A stretch of DNA of 64,000 nucleotides from an uncultured Planktomarina sp. (lineage in GTDB: Bacteria > Pseudomonadota > Alphaproteobacteria > Rhodobacterales > Rhodobacteraceae), in contig CALSQF010000001.1 of the NCBI GenBank assembly GCA_943788425.1, positions 248,001 to 312,000 on the forward strand. The letters run 5' to 3'. The notes beneath the pieces are model-generated. The model saw only the letters and a program-made list of their open reading frames with translations, did not search any database and was not told the DNA's origin. A program made the position numbers and the translations under genes. Shown here in pieces: positions 38,152 to 47,302 of this stretch (position 1 is the first letter of the stretch; every line of letters starts with the position of its first letter).

Positions 38152-40311
38152 TTGCAAGATCCAGTGATAACGCCCGACCTCATAGCCGCCCATGGGCTGA
38201 GCCCAGACGAGTACGATGGTATTCTGGAAATCATAGGCCGGGATCCAAGCTTTACGGAAATGGGCATTTTCTCTGCCATGTGGAATGAGCATTGCTCCTA
38301 CAAATCCTCAAAAAAATGGCTTCGCACTCTGCCCACGGAAGGACCACAGGTGATTTGCGGCCCGGGTGAGAATGCGGGTGTTGTTGATATTGGCGATGGG
38401 CAGGCTGTCATTTTCAAAATGGAAAGCCACAATCACCCAAGCTATATCGAACCCTACCAGGGTGCAGCCACCGGCGTTGGCGGTATTTTGCGTGATGTCT
38501 TTACAATGGGAGCGCGCCCAATTGCGGCGATGAACTCTTTATCCTTTGGCAGTCCCGATCATCCCAAAACCAAGTCCTTGGTCTCTGGTGTGGTGGCTGG
38601 TGTTGGCGGCTATGGCAATTGCTTCGGTGTACCGACCATCGGCGGCGAAGTGCGCTTTGATGCGGCATATAATGGCAATTGCCTGGTGAACGCCTTTGCC
38701 GCCGGGCTCGCAGATACGGATAAGATCTTTTATTCGGCTGCGTCTGGCGTCGGCATGCCTGTGGTTTATCTGGGGGCCAAAACCGGGCGCGACGGGGTCG
38801 GCGGCGCGACGATGGCCAGCGCTGAATTTGACGACACCATTGAAGACAAGCGCCCAACCGTGCAGGTTGGCGACCCCTTTACCGAAAAGCGCCTTATGGA
38901 AGCCACATTAGAGCTTATGGCAACTGGCGCTGTGATTTCCATCCAAGATATGGGTGCCGCGGGCCTGACCTGCTCTGCGGTCGAAATGGGTGACAAAGGC
39001 AATCTAGGTGTGCGGTTGGATCTTGAAAAAGTGCCAACGCGCGAGCTGAACATGACGGCCTATGAGATGATGCTATCTGAATCGCAAGAACGCATGCTCA
39101 TGGTGCTTAAACCAGAGCTGGAAGAGCAAGCGAAGGCTGTCTTTGAAAAATGGGATCTGGATTTCGCCATCGTCGGCGAAACAATTGCGGAAGACCGCTT
39201 TTTGATCATGATGAACGGCGAAGTGAAAGCCGATCTGCCGCTCAAAGCCCTCTCCGGCAATGCGCCAGAATATGACCGCCCATGGGTTGAGATTCCGGCA
39301 GCTGACCCTCTGGGAGATGTGCCACAGATTGATCCGATTGACGGTCTAAAAATGCTTATATCCAGTGCGAATTACGCGTCCAAACAATGGGTATATGAAC
39401 AATATGACAGCCAAGTTATGGCCGACAGTCTGCGGACGCCCGGCATGGGCTCGGGCATCGTGCGGGTTCATGGCACGCAAAAGGCTCTGGCCTTTACATC
39501 GGACGTGACGCCTCGCTATGTTGCGGCCAATCCGTTCGAAGGGGGCAAGCAAGCCGTGGCCGAGGCCTATCGCAACCTCTCAGCGGTCGGCGCCCTGCCC
39601 CTGGCCACCACCGACAATTTGAACTTTGGCAATCCTGAGAAACCAGAAATCATGGGGCAATTTGTCGGAGCGCTAAAGGGCATTGGCGCCGCTGTCGCCG
39701 CTCTTGATATGCCGATCGTCTCCGGCAATGTGTCCCTGTATAATGAGACCGACGGGTCCGGCATTCTGCCGACGCCAACCATCAGTGCCGTTGGCCTCAT
39801 TGCGGATGCCGATGACGCCATTACAGGATTGGCCCGCGAAGGCCATATGGCGATCTTGATTGGTGAAACCATCGGTCATCTTGGGCAATCCGCCCTTTTG
39901 GCCGAGGTCTTTAACCGCGTGGAAGGTGATGCACCGCCTGTTGATCTGGAATCTGAAAAGAAACATGGCGAATTTATCCGCGCCAATTGCGCCTGGATTA
40001 CCGCCTGTAGTGATCTGTCCGATGGAGGTCTAGCGCTGGCTGCTTTTGAGATGGCTGAGGCCGCAAATATCGGCGTTAGCCTGGATGCGGAAGGAACTGC
40101 GGAGCTCTTTGGTGAGGATCAAGCGCGCTATCTGGTGGCCTGCAACTTTGATCAGGCCGAAGCGCTTCTGGCTGCGGCTGGCAATCTTGGAGTTCCGGCC
40201 ACCTGTGTTGGGCGTTTTGGCGGCACGCAGGTCAGCTTTGGCGCGCAACAGGCGGAGTTGTCGGAGCTCAGCACGATTTTTCGCAACAGTTTCGCAAATG
40301 CGGTCACTTGA
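38152..40311 (+). CDS. purL: Phosphoribosylformylglycinamidine synthase II
   Basis: ATP-dependent amidation of FGAR to FGAM in purine synthesis, small-PurL type that works with PurQ and PurS (not in this window). 719 residues from TTG 38152, chosen because GGGGGA lies 7 nt upstream and the length and start ([16 protein letters not shown]) match relatives; the frame is open back to 37969. Motifs include [42 protein letters not shown]-type ATP-binding sequence and [13 protein letters not shown] rare TTG start with an overlapping-size palindrome in the leader suggests controlled translation. Confidence 0.94.
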   Translation: MQDPVITPDLIAAHGLSPDEYDGILEIIGRDPSFTEMGIFSAMWNEHCSYKSSKKWLRTLPTEGPQVICGPGENAGVVDIGDGQAVIFKMESHNHPSYIEPYQGAATGVGGILRDVFTMGARPIAAMNSLSFGSPDHPKTKSLVSGVVAGVGGYGNCFGVPTIGGEVRFDAAYNGNCLVNAFAAGLADTDKIFYSAASGVGMPVVYLGAKTGRDGVGGATMASAEFDDTIEDKRPTVQVGDPFTEKRLMEATLELMATGAVISIQDMGAAGLTCSAVEMGDKGNLGVRLDLEKVPTRELNMTAYEMMLSESQERMLMVLKPELEEQAKAVFEKWDLDFAIVGETIAEDRFLIMMNGEVKADLPLKALSGNAPEYDRPWVEIPAADPLGDVPQIDPIDGLKMLISSANYASKQWVYEQYDSQVMADSLRTPGMGSGIVRVHGTQKALAFTSDVTPRYVAANPFEGGKQAVAEAYRNLSAVGALPLATTDNLNFGNPEKPEIMGQFVGALKGIGAAVAALDMPIVSGNVSLYNETDGSGILPTPTISAVGLIADADDAITGLAREGHMAILIGETIGHLGQSALLAEVFNRVEGDAPPVDLESEKKHGEFIRANCAWITACSDLSDGGLALAAFEMAEAANIGVSLDAEGTAELFGEDQARYLVACNFDQAEALLAAAGNLGVPATCVGRFGGTQVSFGAQQAELSELSTIFRNSFANAVT

Positions 40312-40364
40312 AAAGAACAACGCTCGGCTCTACCTTCGAGTTATAGGAAGCGAGGAACTGCCCA

Positions 40365-40607
40365 ATGGCCATGGCCGCACAAAATATTGAAGCGCTGATC
40401 AGGGAGACATTTCCAGAGGCGCAGATCACGATCACAGATCTGGCTGGGGACGGCAATCACTACGCCGCTGAGGTGACCGATGCCAGCTTCGCAGGAAAAA
40501 ATAGGGTGCAACAGCATCGCGCTGTTTACGCCGCGTTGAAAGGCAAAATGGACGGGGCGCATGGGGAGTTGCATGCGCTGGCGCTGACCACAAAGGCACC
40601 GAGCTGA
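40365..40607 (+). CDS. bolA: BolA family protein
   Basis: An 80-residue BolA-like protein that partners monothiol glutaredoxins in Fe-S cluster and iron handling. Fold: helix (AQNIEALIRETFPEA), strands with DLAGDGNHYAAEVTDASFAGKNRVQQHRAVYAAL (the conserved His region), then the C-terminal ELHALALTTKAP. It fits the glutaredoxin gene 250 bp downstream. ATG 40365 follows GAGGAA by about 8 nt; ATG 40371 is the alternative. Confidence 0.92.
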   Translation: MAMAAQNIEALIRETFPEAQITITDLAGDGNHYAAEVTDASFAGKNRVQQHRAVYAALKGKMDGAHGELHALALTTKAPS

Positions 40608-40608
40608 T

Positions 40609-40869
40609 ATGTTTAACTGGGGTCTCATTGCATATCTTTCCCTTGCTATACTGATCCTGTTGTTTTTCAGGGCCTTTTGGGTGGTCCGGCACGAAAAAGA
40701 CCAAGGCCGCGGTTCCTTGCCCGGTCAGGGAGATCACGAGGTTCGAGCGGACTATTTTTCCGGCGGTGCCGGAGGTGGACATTCGGGCAGTTTTCGGGTT
40801 CCAAAAGACCCACAGAAATACGCACAGCAATTTGTGCCCAAAGACAGAAAGCCAAAAGATGAGCGCTGA
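40609..40869 (+). CDS. Small membrane protein of unknown function in bolA-grxD operon
   Basis: An 86-residue protein: one N-terminal transmembrane helix (about 5-26, [19 protein letters not shown]), then a polar glycine- and lysine-rich tail probably in the cytoplasm. ATG one base after the bolA stop; its end overlaps the glutaredoxin start. The conserved slot between bolA and grxD hints at a role in Fe-S/iron handling, but there is no recognised domain. Confidence 0.7.
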   Translation: MFNWGLIAYLSLAILILLFFRAFWVVRHEKDQGRGSLPGQGDHEVRADYFSGGAGGGHSGSFRVPKDPQKYAQQFVPKDRKPKDER

Positions 40870-41224
40870 AGATCAAATCCGCGAAACAGTGACATCCAAT
40901 GATGTTGTGCTGTTCATGAAAGGCACCGCCTCTATGCCGCAATGCGGCTTCTCAAGCCAGATTGCTGGTATCTTGAACTACATGGGTGTGGCATATCAGG
41001 ACGTGAATGTTCTGGCCGATGATGCCATTCGCCAGGGAATCAAAGATTACTCCGATTGGCCCACTATTCCACAGCTCTACGTGAAAGGTGAGTTCATCGG
41101 CGGTTGCGATATTGTCCGCGACATGACCCTATCGGGGGAATTGGATGGGCTCTTGGCAGAAAATAATGTCAGTTACAATCAAGATGCCGCCAATGAAATT
41201 CGCAAGGCAAACGCACCTGACTAA
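40859..41224 (+). CDS. grxD: Monothiol glutaredoxin, Grx4/GrxD family
   Basis: A 121-residue CGFS-type glutaredoxin that carries [2Fe-2S] clusters, usually with BolA. Active site PQCGFSSQ (C at about residue 30), VLFMKGT before it, and the glutathione-binding [19 protein letters not shown] segment. ATG 40859 overlaps the end of the preceding gene by 11 bases; the long open frame upstream is not homologous. Confidence 0.95.
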   Translation: MSAEDQIRETVTSNDVVLFMKGTASMPQCGFSSQIAGILNYMGVAYQDVNVLADDAIRQGIKDYSDWPTIPQLYVKGEFIGGCDIVRDMTLSGELDGLLAENNVSYNQDAANEIRKANAPD

Positions 41225-41230
41225 TTATAC

Positions 41231-41248
41231 CAGGCTCGACTGAGCCTG
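41231..41248. terminator. Hairpin between convergent grxD and zapA
   Basis: Perfect 7-bp stem CAGGCTC/GAGCCTG with loop GACT, 7 nt after the grxD stop. No T-tract on either strand. Possible bidirectional stop or mRNA end. Confidence 0.4.
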
Positions 41249-41284
41249 CCACCGGGACCAAACCCGCGAGATTAGCCCATAGTG

Positions 41285-41689
41285 CTAATCAGCAGATTGG
41301 GCGATCCGCTCTTCCAGATCATCCGCCGCGGCTTCAGCGCGCGCGGACAGCTCCGCCAGGCTCTCCAGTAGGGCTGGCGGAACCACGGGAACTTCAACTT
41401 TTTTTTCTACTGGTTTGATTTCTTGAGAAACTTCTCGAGGGGCCTCTTGCGCCTGTTCTAGAGCTGCTTCTGTGGCCCTGAGCTGTTCTTGCAAAGCCAA
41501 GGTACGATCTGCAAGCATAAGACCCGACATTAGCAACATCTGAGCTTCTGGCACACGCCCGACTTGCGCCAGCAGAGTGCTGGCCTCTGCGTCTAACGCG
41601 TCCCGGGCCTTTTGCAGCTGCGGCTCCTCACCTTCCGGGCAGTTGACTTTATAGGGACGTTGACCGATTTTAATGGTGACTTCAGGCAT
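41285..41689 (-). CDS. zapA: Cell division protein ZapA
   Basis: Z-ring-associated protein that bundles FtsZ. 134 residues: an N-terminal ZapA domain (MPEVTIKIGQRPYKVNCPEGEE...MLLMSGLMLADRTL, 1-70) then a long coiled-coil tail (about 70-134), longer than E. coli ZapA (109 residues), a feature of alphaproteobacterial forms. ATG 41689 gives the typical start; the frame is open to 41704. Overlaps the upstream coiled-coil gene by 8 bases. Confidence 0.9.
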   Translation of the reverse strand: MPEVTIKIGQRPYKVNCPEGEEPQLQKARDALDAEASTLLAQVGRVPEAQMLLMSGLMLADRTLALQEQLRATEAALEQAQEAPREVSQEIKPVEKKVEVPVVPPALLESLAELSARAEAAADDLEERIAQSAD

Positions 41690-42065
41690 CGCGCGGCTCC
41701 TCACTGGTTTGGGTCAAGGCCTTCAGCAACATTTCAAGTTGCGCTGCCTCGGCGGCCCGTTCCACGGTTAATGTGTCAATCTCTGCCTGCATCGCGGCAT
41801 TGACCAGACTTGCATCCCCCAGACCTTCAGCATTGGCCGCCCGCAATGCTTGATTTGACGCGCGCAATTGCGCATTGGACTTCATCACTTGTGACAACTG
41901 CGCATCAAGAGCGGCCAGAGCATCAATACCAACATTTTCCGGCGCAGCGGTCTCGGTCGGTGCTGGCGCCACTACACCACCGTTGGGCAAAACCGCTTCT
42001 GTCGCCGATGATATGCGCTGAATTGCAGCGGTAATCCTTTGTTCAAAAACAGAAATATCACTCAT
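41682..42065 (-). CDS. Coiled-coil protein encoded with zapA, function unknown
   Basis: A 127-residue acidic protein rich in Ala, Glu, Gln and Leu, with two predicted coiled-coil stretches (about 1-25 and 50-120) and an alanine/proline/glutamate-rich break between (about 27-47). No transmembrane segment or catalytic motif. Translationally coupled to zapA by an 8-bp overlap. The architecture recalls ZapB-like or other division scaffold proteins, but no homology is claimed. Confidence 0.7.
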   Translation of the reverse strand: MSDISVFEQRITAAIQRISSATEAVLPNGGVVAPAPTETAAPENVGIDALAALDAQLSQVMKSNAQLRASNQALRAANAEGLGDASLVNAAMQAEIDTLTVERAAEAAQLEMLLKALTQTSEEPRDA

Positions 42066-42137
42066 TGCTCATCTCACACCCCTGCGCCGTTGCCATCAAC
42101 AGCTGTCTCGAATCGCGTTAACCACCCTTAGGGTAGG

Positions 42138-42153
42138 TTAAATTAACCTTAAC
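42138..42153 (+). promoter_or_regulatory. Candidate CtrA binding site between zapA operon and tkt
   Basis: TTAA-ATTAACC-TTAAC, an exact match to the CtrA consensus TTAA-N7-TTAAC known from Caulobacter. A further TTAACC half-site lies about 20 bp to the left, and the region has additional dyads (ACCCTTAGGGT 42124-42134; AGGTTAA-A-TTAACCT 42135-42149). It is 73 bp upstream of the zapA-operon start codon. Confidence 0.55.
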
Positions 42154-42264
42154 GTCCAAGAGTCAGCACTTGAAACATTTTTTAAGAAATGGATCAGGTT
42201 ACTTGATATTCCCTCTTCACTTGATAGGAAGCAACAACGTTTGCCCTTACAGAAAGTTAGCTCC

Positions 42265-44280
42265 GTGGATCTCAAAGCACTCGCCGCCAAGAACCCTGAA
42301 CATTGGAAAAAAGCCGCTGCCATTCGCGCTTTGACGTTGGATGCGGTTGCCGCCGCAAATTCAGGTCACTCAGGTATGGCGATGGGCATGGCCGATGTGG
42401 CGACTGTTCTGTTCGAAAAGCACATGAAGTTTGACGCCTCTGCCCCCAATTGGCCAGATCGCGATCGTTTCATTCTCTCTGCGGGGCATGGGTCGATGCT
42501 GCTCTACTCACTGCTGCATCTGACCGGCTACGCCGATATGACGCTCGATGAGATCAGAAATTTCCGCCAATGGGGCGCGAAAACTGCGGGCCATCCAGAG
42601 TATGGCCACGCTTCTGGCATCGAAACAACCACGGGTCCACTTGGCCAAGGGATTGCCAACTCTATCGGCTTTGCCATGGCCGAGGAAATATTACGCGCCA
42701 CATACGGCAAAAAAATTCAGAACCATTACACCTATGTCATCGCCGGGGACGGTTGCTTGATGGAAGGCATCAGCCAAGAGGCCATCGGGCTTGCAGGACG
42801 CCATGAGCTGGGTCATTTGATTGTGCTTTGGGATGATAACAACATCACCATAGATGGGACGGTTGAGCTCTCTGATCGGACAGATCAGGTGCAGCGTTTC
42901 AAAGCCTCAGGCTGGCATGTGCAAGCCATTGACGGCCACGATCCGGTCGCCATTGACGCGGCTTTGACCGCGGCGCGCAAATCAAAAAAACCCTCAATGA
43001 TTGCCTGTAAGACCCATATCGCGCTGGGGCACGCAGCGCAGGACACGTCAAAAGGGCATGGCGCTCTTACGGATGCGGCGCAATTGGCTGATGCGAAAGC
43101 CAGCTATGGATGGCCCTATGGAGCATTTGAAATTCCAGCCGATGTAAAGGCCACTTGGGAGACCATTGGGGCGCGCGGCAGTGCAGAACGCGCCGAGTGG
43201 GACAACCGGTTCGCCGGTCTTTCTGCCGCGCGACAGGCGCAATTCAACCGCGCCTTTGCTGGCGCAGCCCCAAAAAAACTGGCCGCTGCGATCCGCGCCA
43301 TCAAGAAAGATGCCGCCGACACCAAGCCAAAATTGGCCACCCGCTCAGCCTCGGAAAAAACCTTGCAGGCGGTTAATCCTGTGATGCCTGAAACCGTGGG
43401 CGGCTCGGCTGATTTGACCGGTTCAAACAATACAAAAACAGCGGACATGGGGATTTTTGATCCCGAAAATCGCGCTGGGCGGTATATCTACTACGGCATC
43501 CGCGAACATGGCATGGCTGCGGCAATGAACGGCATGGCGCTGCACGGCGGGATTCGCCCCTATGGTGGCACCTTCATGTGTTTCACCGATTATGCCCGCG
43601 GCGCAATGCGCCTCTCGGCTTTGATGGGCGTTCCAACCGTCTATGTCATGACCCATGATTCCATCGGCCTGGGTGAAGATGGTCCGACGCACCAGCCAGT
43701 CGAACATTTGGCCATTTCCCGCGCCACGCCAAACACTTTGGTTTTCCGCCCAGCCGACATAACGGAGACGGCAGAGGCATGGGAAGTGGCGCTCACTCAG
43801 CCAAGCACACCGACCGTCATGGCGCTTTCTCGTCAAGGCGTGCCTGCGGTGCGTGATGCGTATAAATCCGCAAATCTCAGCGCGCGCGGCGCCTATGTTC
43901 TGGCCGAGGCCGAGGGCAAGCGCCAAGCAATCGTGATGGCAACCGGTACGGAGGTCTCGCTGGCACTGGAAGCCCGCGATCTGCTGCAAGCTGAAGGTAT
44001 TGGTACCCGTGTCGTCTCGATGCCTTGCATGGAGCTTTTCGCTCAGCAAGATGACGCATACCGCAAACGTATGTTGCCAGGGGGCGCAGTGCGCGTTGCC
44101 GTGGAAGCGGCTGTGCGCATGGGCTGGGATCAATGGTTGCTGGGGGAACGGGGACGCGAGTCCAAGGCTGGTTTTGTTGGCATGACGGGCTTTGGCGCCT
44201 CTGCCCCTGCCGATCGGCTCTATGAAGAGTTTGGCATCACCGCAGAAGCAATTGCACAGAAAGTCAAATCTTTGCTCTAA
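42265..44280 (+). CDS. tkt: Transketolase
   Basis: Thiamine-dependent two-carbon transfer in the pentose-phosphate (or Calvin) pathway. About 671 residues. GTG 42265 is chosen because homologues begin with (M)[27 protein letters not shown] 42241 is open upstream. Motifs: [12 protein letters not shown], the TPP site [13 protein letters not shown]...DDNNITIDG, the pyrimidine domain with the catalytic glutamate in [11 protein letters not shown], and [18 protein letters not shown]. Ends in a strong terminator. Confidence 0.96.
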   Translation: MDLKALAAKNPEHWKKAAAIRALTLDAVAAANSGHSGMAMGMADVATVLFEKHMKFDASAPNWPDRDRFILSAGHGSMLLYSLLHLTGYADMTLDEIRNFRQWGAKTAGHPEYGHASGIETTTGPLGQGIANSIGFAMAEEILRATYGKKIQNHYTYVIAGDGCLMEGISQEAIGLAGRHELGHLIVLWDDNNITIDGTVELSDRTDQVQRFKASGWHVQAIDGHDPVAIDAALTAARKSKKPSMIACKTHIALGHAAQDTSKGHGALTDAAQLADAKASYGWPYGAFEIPADVKATWETIGARGSAERAEWDNRFAGLSAARQAQFNRAFAGAAPKKLAAAIRAIKKDAADTKPKLATRSASEKTLQAVNPVMPETVGGSADLTGSNNTKTADMGIFDPENRAGRYIYYGIREHGMAAAMNGMALHGGIRPYGGTFMCFTDYARGAMRLSALMGVPTVYVMTHDSIGLGEDGPTHQPVEHLAISRATPNTLVFRPADITETAEAWEVALTQPSTPTVMALSRQGVPAVRDAYKSANLSARGAYVLAEAEGKRQAIVMATGTEVSLALEARDLLQAEGIGTRVVSMPCMELFAQQDDAYRKRMLPGGAVRVAVEAAVRMGWDQWLLGERGRESKAGFVGMTGFGASAPADRLYEEFGITAEAIAQKVKSLL

Positions 44281-44289
44281 AACGGCCAG

Positions 44290-44316
44290 GGCTGCGGCAG
44301 GCACCGCAGCCTTTTT
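44290..44316 (+). terminator. Intrinsic terminator of tkt
   Basis: Perfect 8-bp stem GGCTGCGG/CCGCAGCC with loop CAGGCA, followed by five T, 9 nt after the tkt stop. Confidence 0.93.
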
Positions 44317-44342
44317 GCCGGGCGCAATTTTGATTCAAATTG

Positions 44343-44387
44343 TGTTATCGCAAGCAGTTATCGCTAACGCAAATGTTTTCGCTAACA
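44343..44387. promoter_or_regulatory. Tandem LacI-type (CceR/PckR-like) operators upstream of gap
   Basis: Three sites against TGTTA-N-CG-N-TA-N-CA: TGTTATCGCAAGCA (44343-44356, two mismatches), AGTTATCGCTAACG (44356-44369, core GTTANCGNTAAC exact) and TGTTTTCGCTAACA (44374-44387, one mismatch). This is, to my recollection, the motif of the LacI-family central-carbon regulator CceR of Rhodobacter and PckR of rhizobia. They lie 85-129 bp before the gap start. Confidence 0.6.
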
Positions 44388-44471
44388 AGTTGAAAATCAG
44401 CCGGTTTTGAACTTTAAATACCCCTCTGACCTTGCTAGTTCACCGGCAGGAATTTGCAAAAGGTGAGAGCG

Positions 44472-45473
44472 GTGACAGTAAAAATTGGCATTAACGGTTT
44501 TGGTCGCATTGGTCGCTGCGTTTTGGCACATATTGTGTCCTCTGGCCGCAAAGATGTTGAAGTTGTAAAAATCAACGCAACCGGCCCGCTGGAAACCAGC
44601 GCACATTTGATGCGATATGACAGTGTACACGGACGGTTCAATGGGGAAATTACTGTCGGCGAGGGCACGCTGGATCTCGGGCTCGGACCGATCAAAATGT
44701 TCTCGAGCTATGACCCCAACACGCTCGACTGGAGCGGCGTTGATGTTGTTTTGGAATGCACCGGAAACTTCAACGACGGTGAAAAAGCCAAGATCCACCT
44801 GGCGCGAGGTGCCAAAAAGGTCTTGATCTCAGCCCCGGCTGTCAATGTAGATCGCACCATTGTTTTGGGCGCCAATGAGGCCGCACTCTTGCCCAGCGAT
44901 GTGATGATCTCGAACGGATCTTGCACGACAAATTGCCTCGCCCCGCTCGCCAAGGTGCTCAACGACGCCATTGGCATAGAGCGCGGAATCATGACCACTA
45001 TCCACAGCTATACGGGCGACCAACCGACCCTAGACCGTCGCCACAGCGATCTTTATCGCGCTCGGGCCGCAGCCATGGCGTTGATCCCAACCTCCACCGG
45101 GGCGGCCAAGGCCCTTGGCGAGGTTTTGCCAGAAATGGCCGGGCGGCTTGACGGGACGGCTATTCGCGTCCCGACCCCAAATGTTTCATGCGTCGATCTA
45201 ACCTTTGAGGCCGCGCGCGAGGTTACAAAAGAGGAGGTCAACGCCGCGGTGGAACGCGCAGCAAAGTGTGACCTGGCAGGTATTTTGGGATATGATCCTG
45301 CGCCAAAAGTCTCCATTGATTTCAATCACACACCAGAATCTTCAATTTTTGCGCCCGATCAAACCAAAGTGGTTGGCAGGACCACTGTCCGCGTATTATC
45401 ATGGTATGACAATGAATGGGGCTTTTCTGTGCGCATGGCTGATTTGGCAGCAAAAATGGGGCAGCTTCAATAG
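44472..45473 (+). CDS. gap: Glyceraldehyde-3-phosphate dehydrogenase, predicted NADP-preferring (GapB-like)
   Basis: Interconverts glyceraldehyde-3-phosphate and 1,3-bisphosphoglycerate. 333 residues from GTG 44472 (AGGTGAGAG upstream). Rossmann motif INGFGRIGR, catalytic C151 in SCTTNCLAP, substrate HSYTGDQ. The cofactor residue after I-N at the end of strand 2 is A36 (INATGP), where NAD enzymes, including the neighbour copy, have aspartate. The same Asp-to-Ala change is found in NADP-dependent GapB of Bacillus subtilis, so a gluconeogenic or reductive role is likely. Confidence 0.93.
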   Translation: MTVKIGINGFGRIGRCVLAHIVSSGRKDVEVVKINATGPLETSAHLMRYDSVHGRFNGEITVGEGTLDLGLGPIKMFSSYDPNTLDWSGVDVVLECTGNFNDGEKAKIHLARGAKKVLISAPAVNVDRTIVLGANEAALLPSDVMISNGSCTTNCLAPLAKVLNDAIGIERGIMTTIHSYTGDQPTLDRRHSDLYRARAAAMALIPTSTGAAKALGEVLPEMAGRLDGTAIRVPTPNVSCVDLTFEAAREVTKEEVNAAVERAAKCDLAGILGYDPAPKVSIDFNHTPESSIFAPDQTKVVGRTTVRVLSWYDNEWGFSVRMADLAAKMGQLQ

Positions 45474-45488
45474 TTCTTTGGAGTGACC

Positions 45489-45632
45489 ATGACCCCGGGC
45501 CTGGCTCTATATGTTGCACTCGCCGCAATTGCTGCCATTGCAGCGGATTGGTTGTTGGCGCAAGTCAGTGCAATTTTATACCTGGCGCGCGCGTTTCTTG
45601 ACCTAATCGACACAATTGCCTTCTGGCGATAA
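45489..45632 (+). CDS. 47-residue membrane peptide between the two gap genes
   Basis: ATG 45489 with GGAGTG about 6 nt upstream, stop TAA at 45630-45632. The peptide has one hydrophobic helix (LALYVALAAIAAIAADWLL, residues 5-23) and an amphipathic aromatic end (DLIDTIAFWR). Similar tiny genes with a conserved ...FWR end lie between paired gap genes in relatives, as far as I recall, which supports it being real. Function unknown; possibly a membrane anchor or regulator of glycolytic enzymes (speculative). Confidence 0.65.
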   Translation: MTPGLALYVALAAIAAIAADWLLAQVSAILYLARAFLDLIDTIAFWR

Positions 45633-45664
45633 CCGCGCCGGTTGACTTTTGCTGCGACCTATGA

Positions 45665-45678
45665 TGTTAGCGCTATCA
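45665..45678. promoter_or_regulatory. LacI-type (CceR/PckR-like) operator upstream of second gap
   Basis: TGTTAGCGCTATCA matches TGTTA-N-CG-N-TA-N-CA at every fixed position and lies 20 bp upstream of the gap ATG. Same motif as the cluster at 44343-44387. Confidence 0.6.
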
Positions 45679-45698
45679 ATGGAAAATGGGACACAGAA

Positions 45699-46700
45699 AT
45701 GACATTAAAAGTTGCAATCAACGGATTTGGCCGTATTGGCCGCAATGTGCTGCGTGCGATTGTTGAATCGGGCCGAACAGATCTACAGGTCATCGCAATC
45801 AATGACCTGGGGCCAGTGCAAACCAATGCACATATGTTTAAGTATGACTCCGTGCACGGGCGATTTACAGGCTCAGTAACCCATGGGGATGACTTTATTG
45901 ATGTCGGGCAAGGGCCCATTCGCGTCACAGCCATACGCAATCCAGCGGATCTGCCTTGGTCAGATGTGGATGTGGTTATGGAATGTACGGGTATCTTCAC
46001 CTCAAAAGCCGATTGCCAAGCCTATCTCGACAACGGCTCCTCCCGCGTACTGATCTCAGCACCTGGAAAAGATGCAGATAAAACCATTGTTTACGGGGTC
46101 AATCACCATGCATTGACCTCAGATGACTTAATTGTTTCAAACGCATCTTGCACCACCAACTGCTTGGCGCCCATTGCCAAGGTTTTGCACGAATCCATCG
46201 GAATCAAGCGCGGGCTGATGACGACGATTCACAGCTATACCGGCGACCAGCCAACTTTAGATCGCACCCATAAAGACCTATACCGCGGCCGCGCTGCTGC
46301 TCTGTCGATGATCCCAACAACCACCGGCGCCGCCAAAGCCGTTGGCCTGGTGCTTCCAGAGCTGAACGGCAAATTGGACGGTGTAGCCATCCGGGTGCCA
46401 ACTCCGAATGTCTCAGCTGTCGATCTAACCTTCGAAGCTGGACGCAGCACGGATGCCGCCGAAATTTTAGCGCTGATGCAGGCCGCGGCCGAGGGGCCAC
46501 TCAAGGGCGTGCTCGATGTCGTGGATGCGCCTTTGGTTTCATCTGATTTCAACCACGACCAGCATTCCTCGATCTTTCATGCCGACCAAACCCTGATTAT
46601 GGGCGGAGATATGGTGCGCGTGCTGTCTTGGTATGACAATGAATGGGCATTTTCCAATCGCATGGCCGATACAGCTGTCGCCATGGGCAAATTAATCTAG
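45699..46700 (+). CDS. gap: Glyceraldehyde-3-phosphate dehydrogenase, NAD type
   Basis: 333-residue second GAPDH. It keeps D36 in INDLGP, the aspartate that binds the adenine ribose of NAD, so it is the NAD-linked glycolytic form. Catalytic C151 in SNASCTTNCLAP, HSYTGDQPTLD, and SWYDNEWAFSNRMAD at the end. ATG 45699 (MTLKVAINGFGR) is chosen; the open frame upstream from 45642 runs through the operator. Confidence 0.95.
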   Translation: MTLKVAINGFGRIGRNVLRAIVESGRTDLQVIAINDLGPVQTNAHMFKYDSVHGRFTGSVTHGDDFIDVGQGPIRVTAIRNPADLPWSDVDVVMECTGIFTSKADCQAYLDNGSSRVLISAPGKDADKTIVYGVNHHALTSDDLIVSNASCTTNCLAPIAKVLHESIGIKRGLMTTIHSYTGDQPTLDRTHKDLYRGRAAALSMIPTTTGAAKAVGLVLPELNGKLDGVAIRVPTPNVSAVDLTFEAGRSTDAAEILALMQAAAEGPLKGVLDVVDAPLVSSDFNHDQHSSIFHADQTLIMGGDMVRVLSWYDNEWAFSNRMADTAVAMGKLI

Positions 46701-46720
46701 GATCCAATAAACGCGATACG

Positions 46721-47218
46721 TTATGACTGGCGCAGGCGGCGCTTCAAAGCCGCCTCGACAGCCGGGGTTACGAAGTTTGACACATCCCCATTCAAGCGGC
46801 AAATCTCTTTGACCAGTTTTGAGGCAATCGCCTGATGCTGCGCTTCGGCCATCAAAAAAACAGTTTCAATCGAAGAGTCCAACTGCCTATTCATACCAAC
46901 CATCTGATATTCGTATTCAAAGTCTGAAACCGCACGCAATCCGCGCAAAATGATTCCGGCACCGACGTCGCGGGCGCAGTCAATCAAAAGGTTTTCGAAT
47001 GCGTGCACCTGAATTTCGGTGCCGGTCTGTTCCGCGAGACGCGCTGCCTCAACTTCAATCATTGATACGCGCTCATCAAGATCAAACAGCGGCCCTTTAT
47101 CGCGATTGATCGCAACACCTATGACCAAGCGGTCCACCAATGCGCAGCCACGACGGATAATATCAACATGTCCCAGCGTTATCGGATCAAAGGTTCCGGG
47201 GTAAAGGCCTATGCGCAT
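46721..47218 (-). CDS. coaD: Phosphopantetheine adenylyltransferase
   Basis: Penultimate step of coenzyme A synthesis: adenylates 4'-phosphopantetheine. 165-residue nucleotidyltransferase with the YPGTFDPITLGHVDII motif (T/HxGH signature, residues 7-22) and IASKLVKEIC near residue 135 in place of the ISSTLVRE-type motif. Convergent with the second gap gene (20-bp gap). Confidence 0.95.
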   Translation of the reverse strand: MRIGLYPGTFDPITLGHVDIIRRGCALVDRLVIGVAINRDKGPLFDLDERVSMIEVEAARLAEQTGTEIQVHAFENLLIDCARDVGAGIILRGLRAVSDFEYEYQMVGMNRQLDSSIETVFLMAEAQHQAIASKLVKEICRLNGDVSNFVTPAVEAALKRRLRQS

Positions 47219-47302
47219 TGTGACTTCTCCGACTTGATATAGCTACCAAGCCATAAATTGAGCGAATTGCAAGCCAACACGGGTTAAAAACACTGCATCA
47301 GA

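Noticed and set aside
41225-41284. 6S RNA next to zapA
   Set aside because: 6S RNA is often near zapA, but the 60-bp gap is too short for it and contains only a small hairpin.
43423-44304. A 293-codon open frame antisense to tkt
   Set aside because: Shadow of transketolase; no domain and no ribosome site of note.
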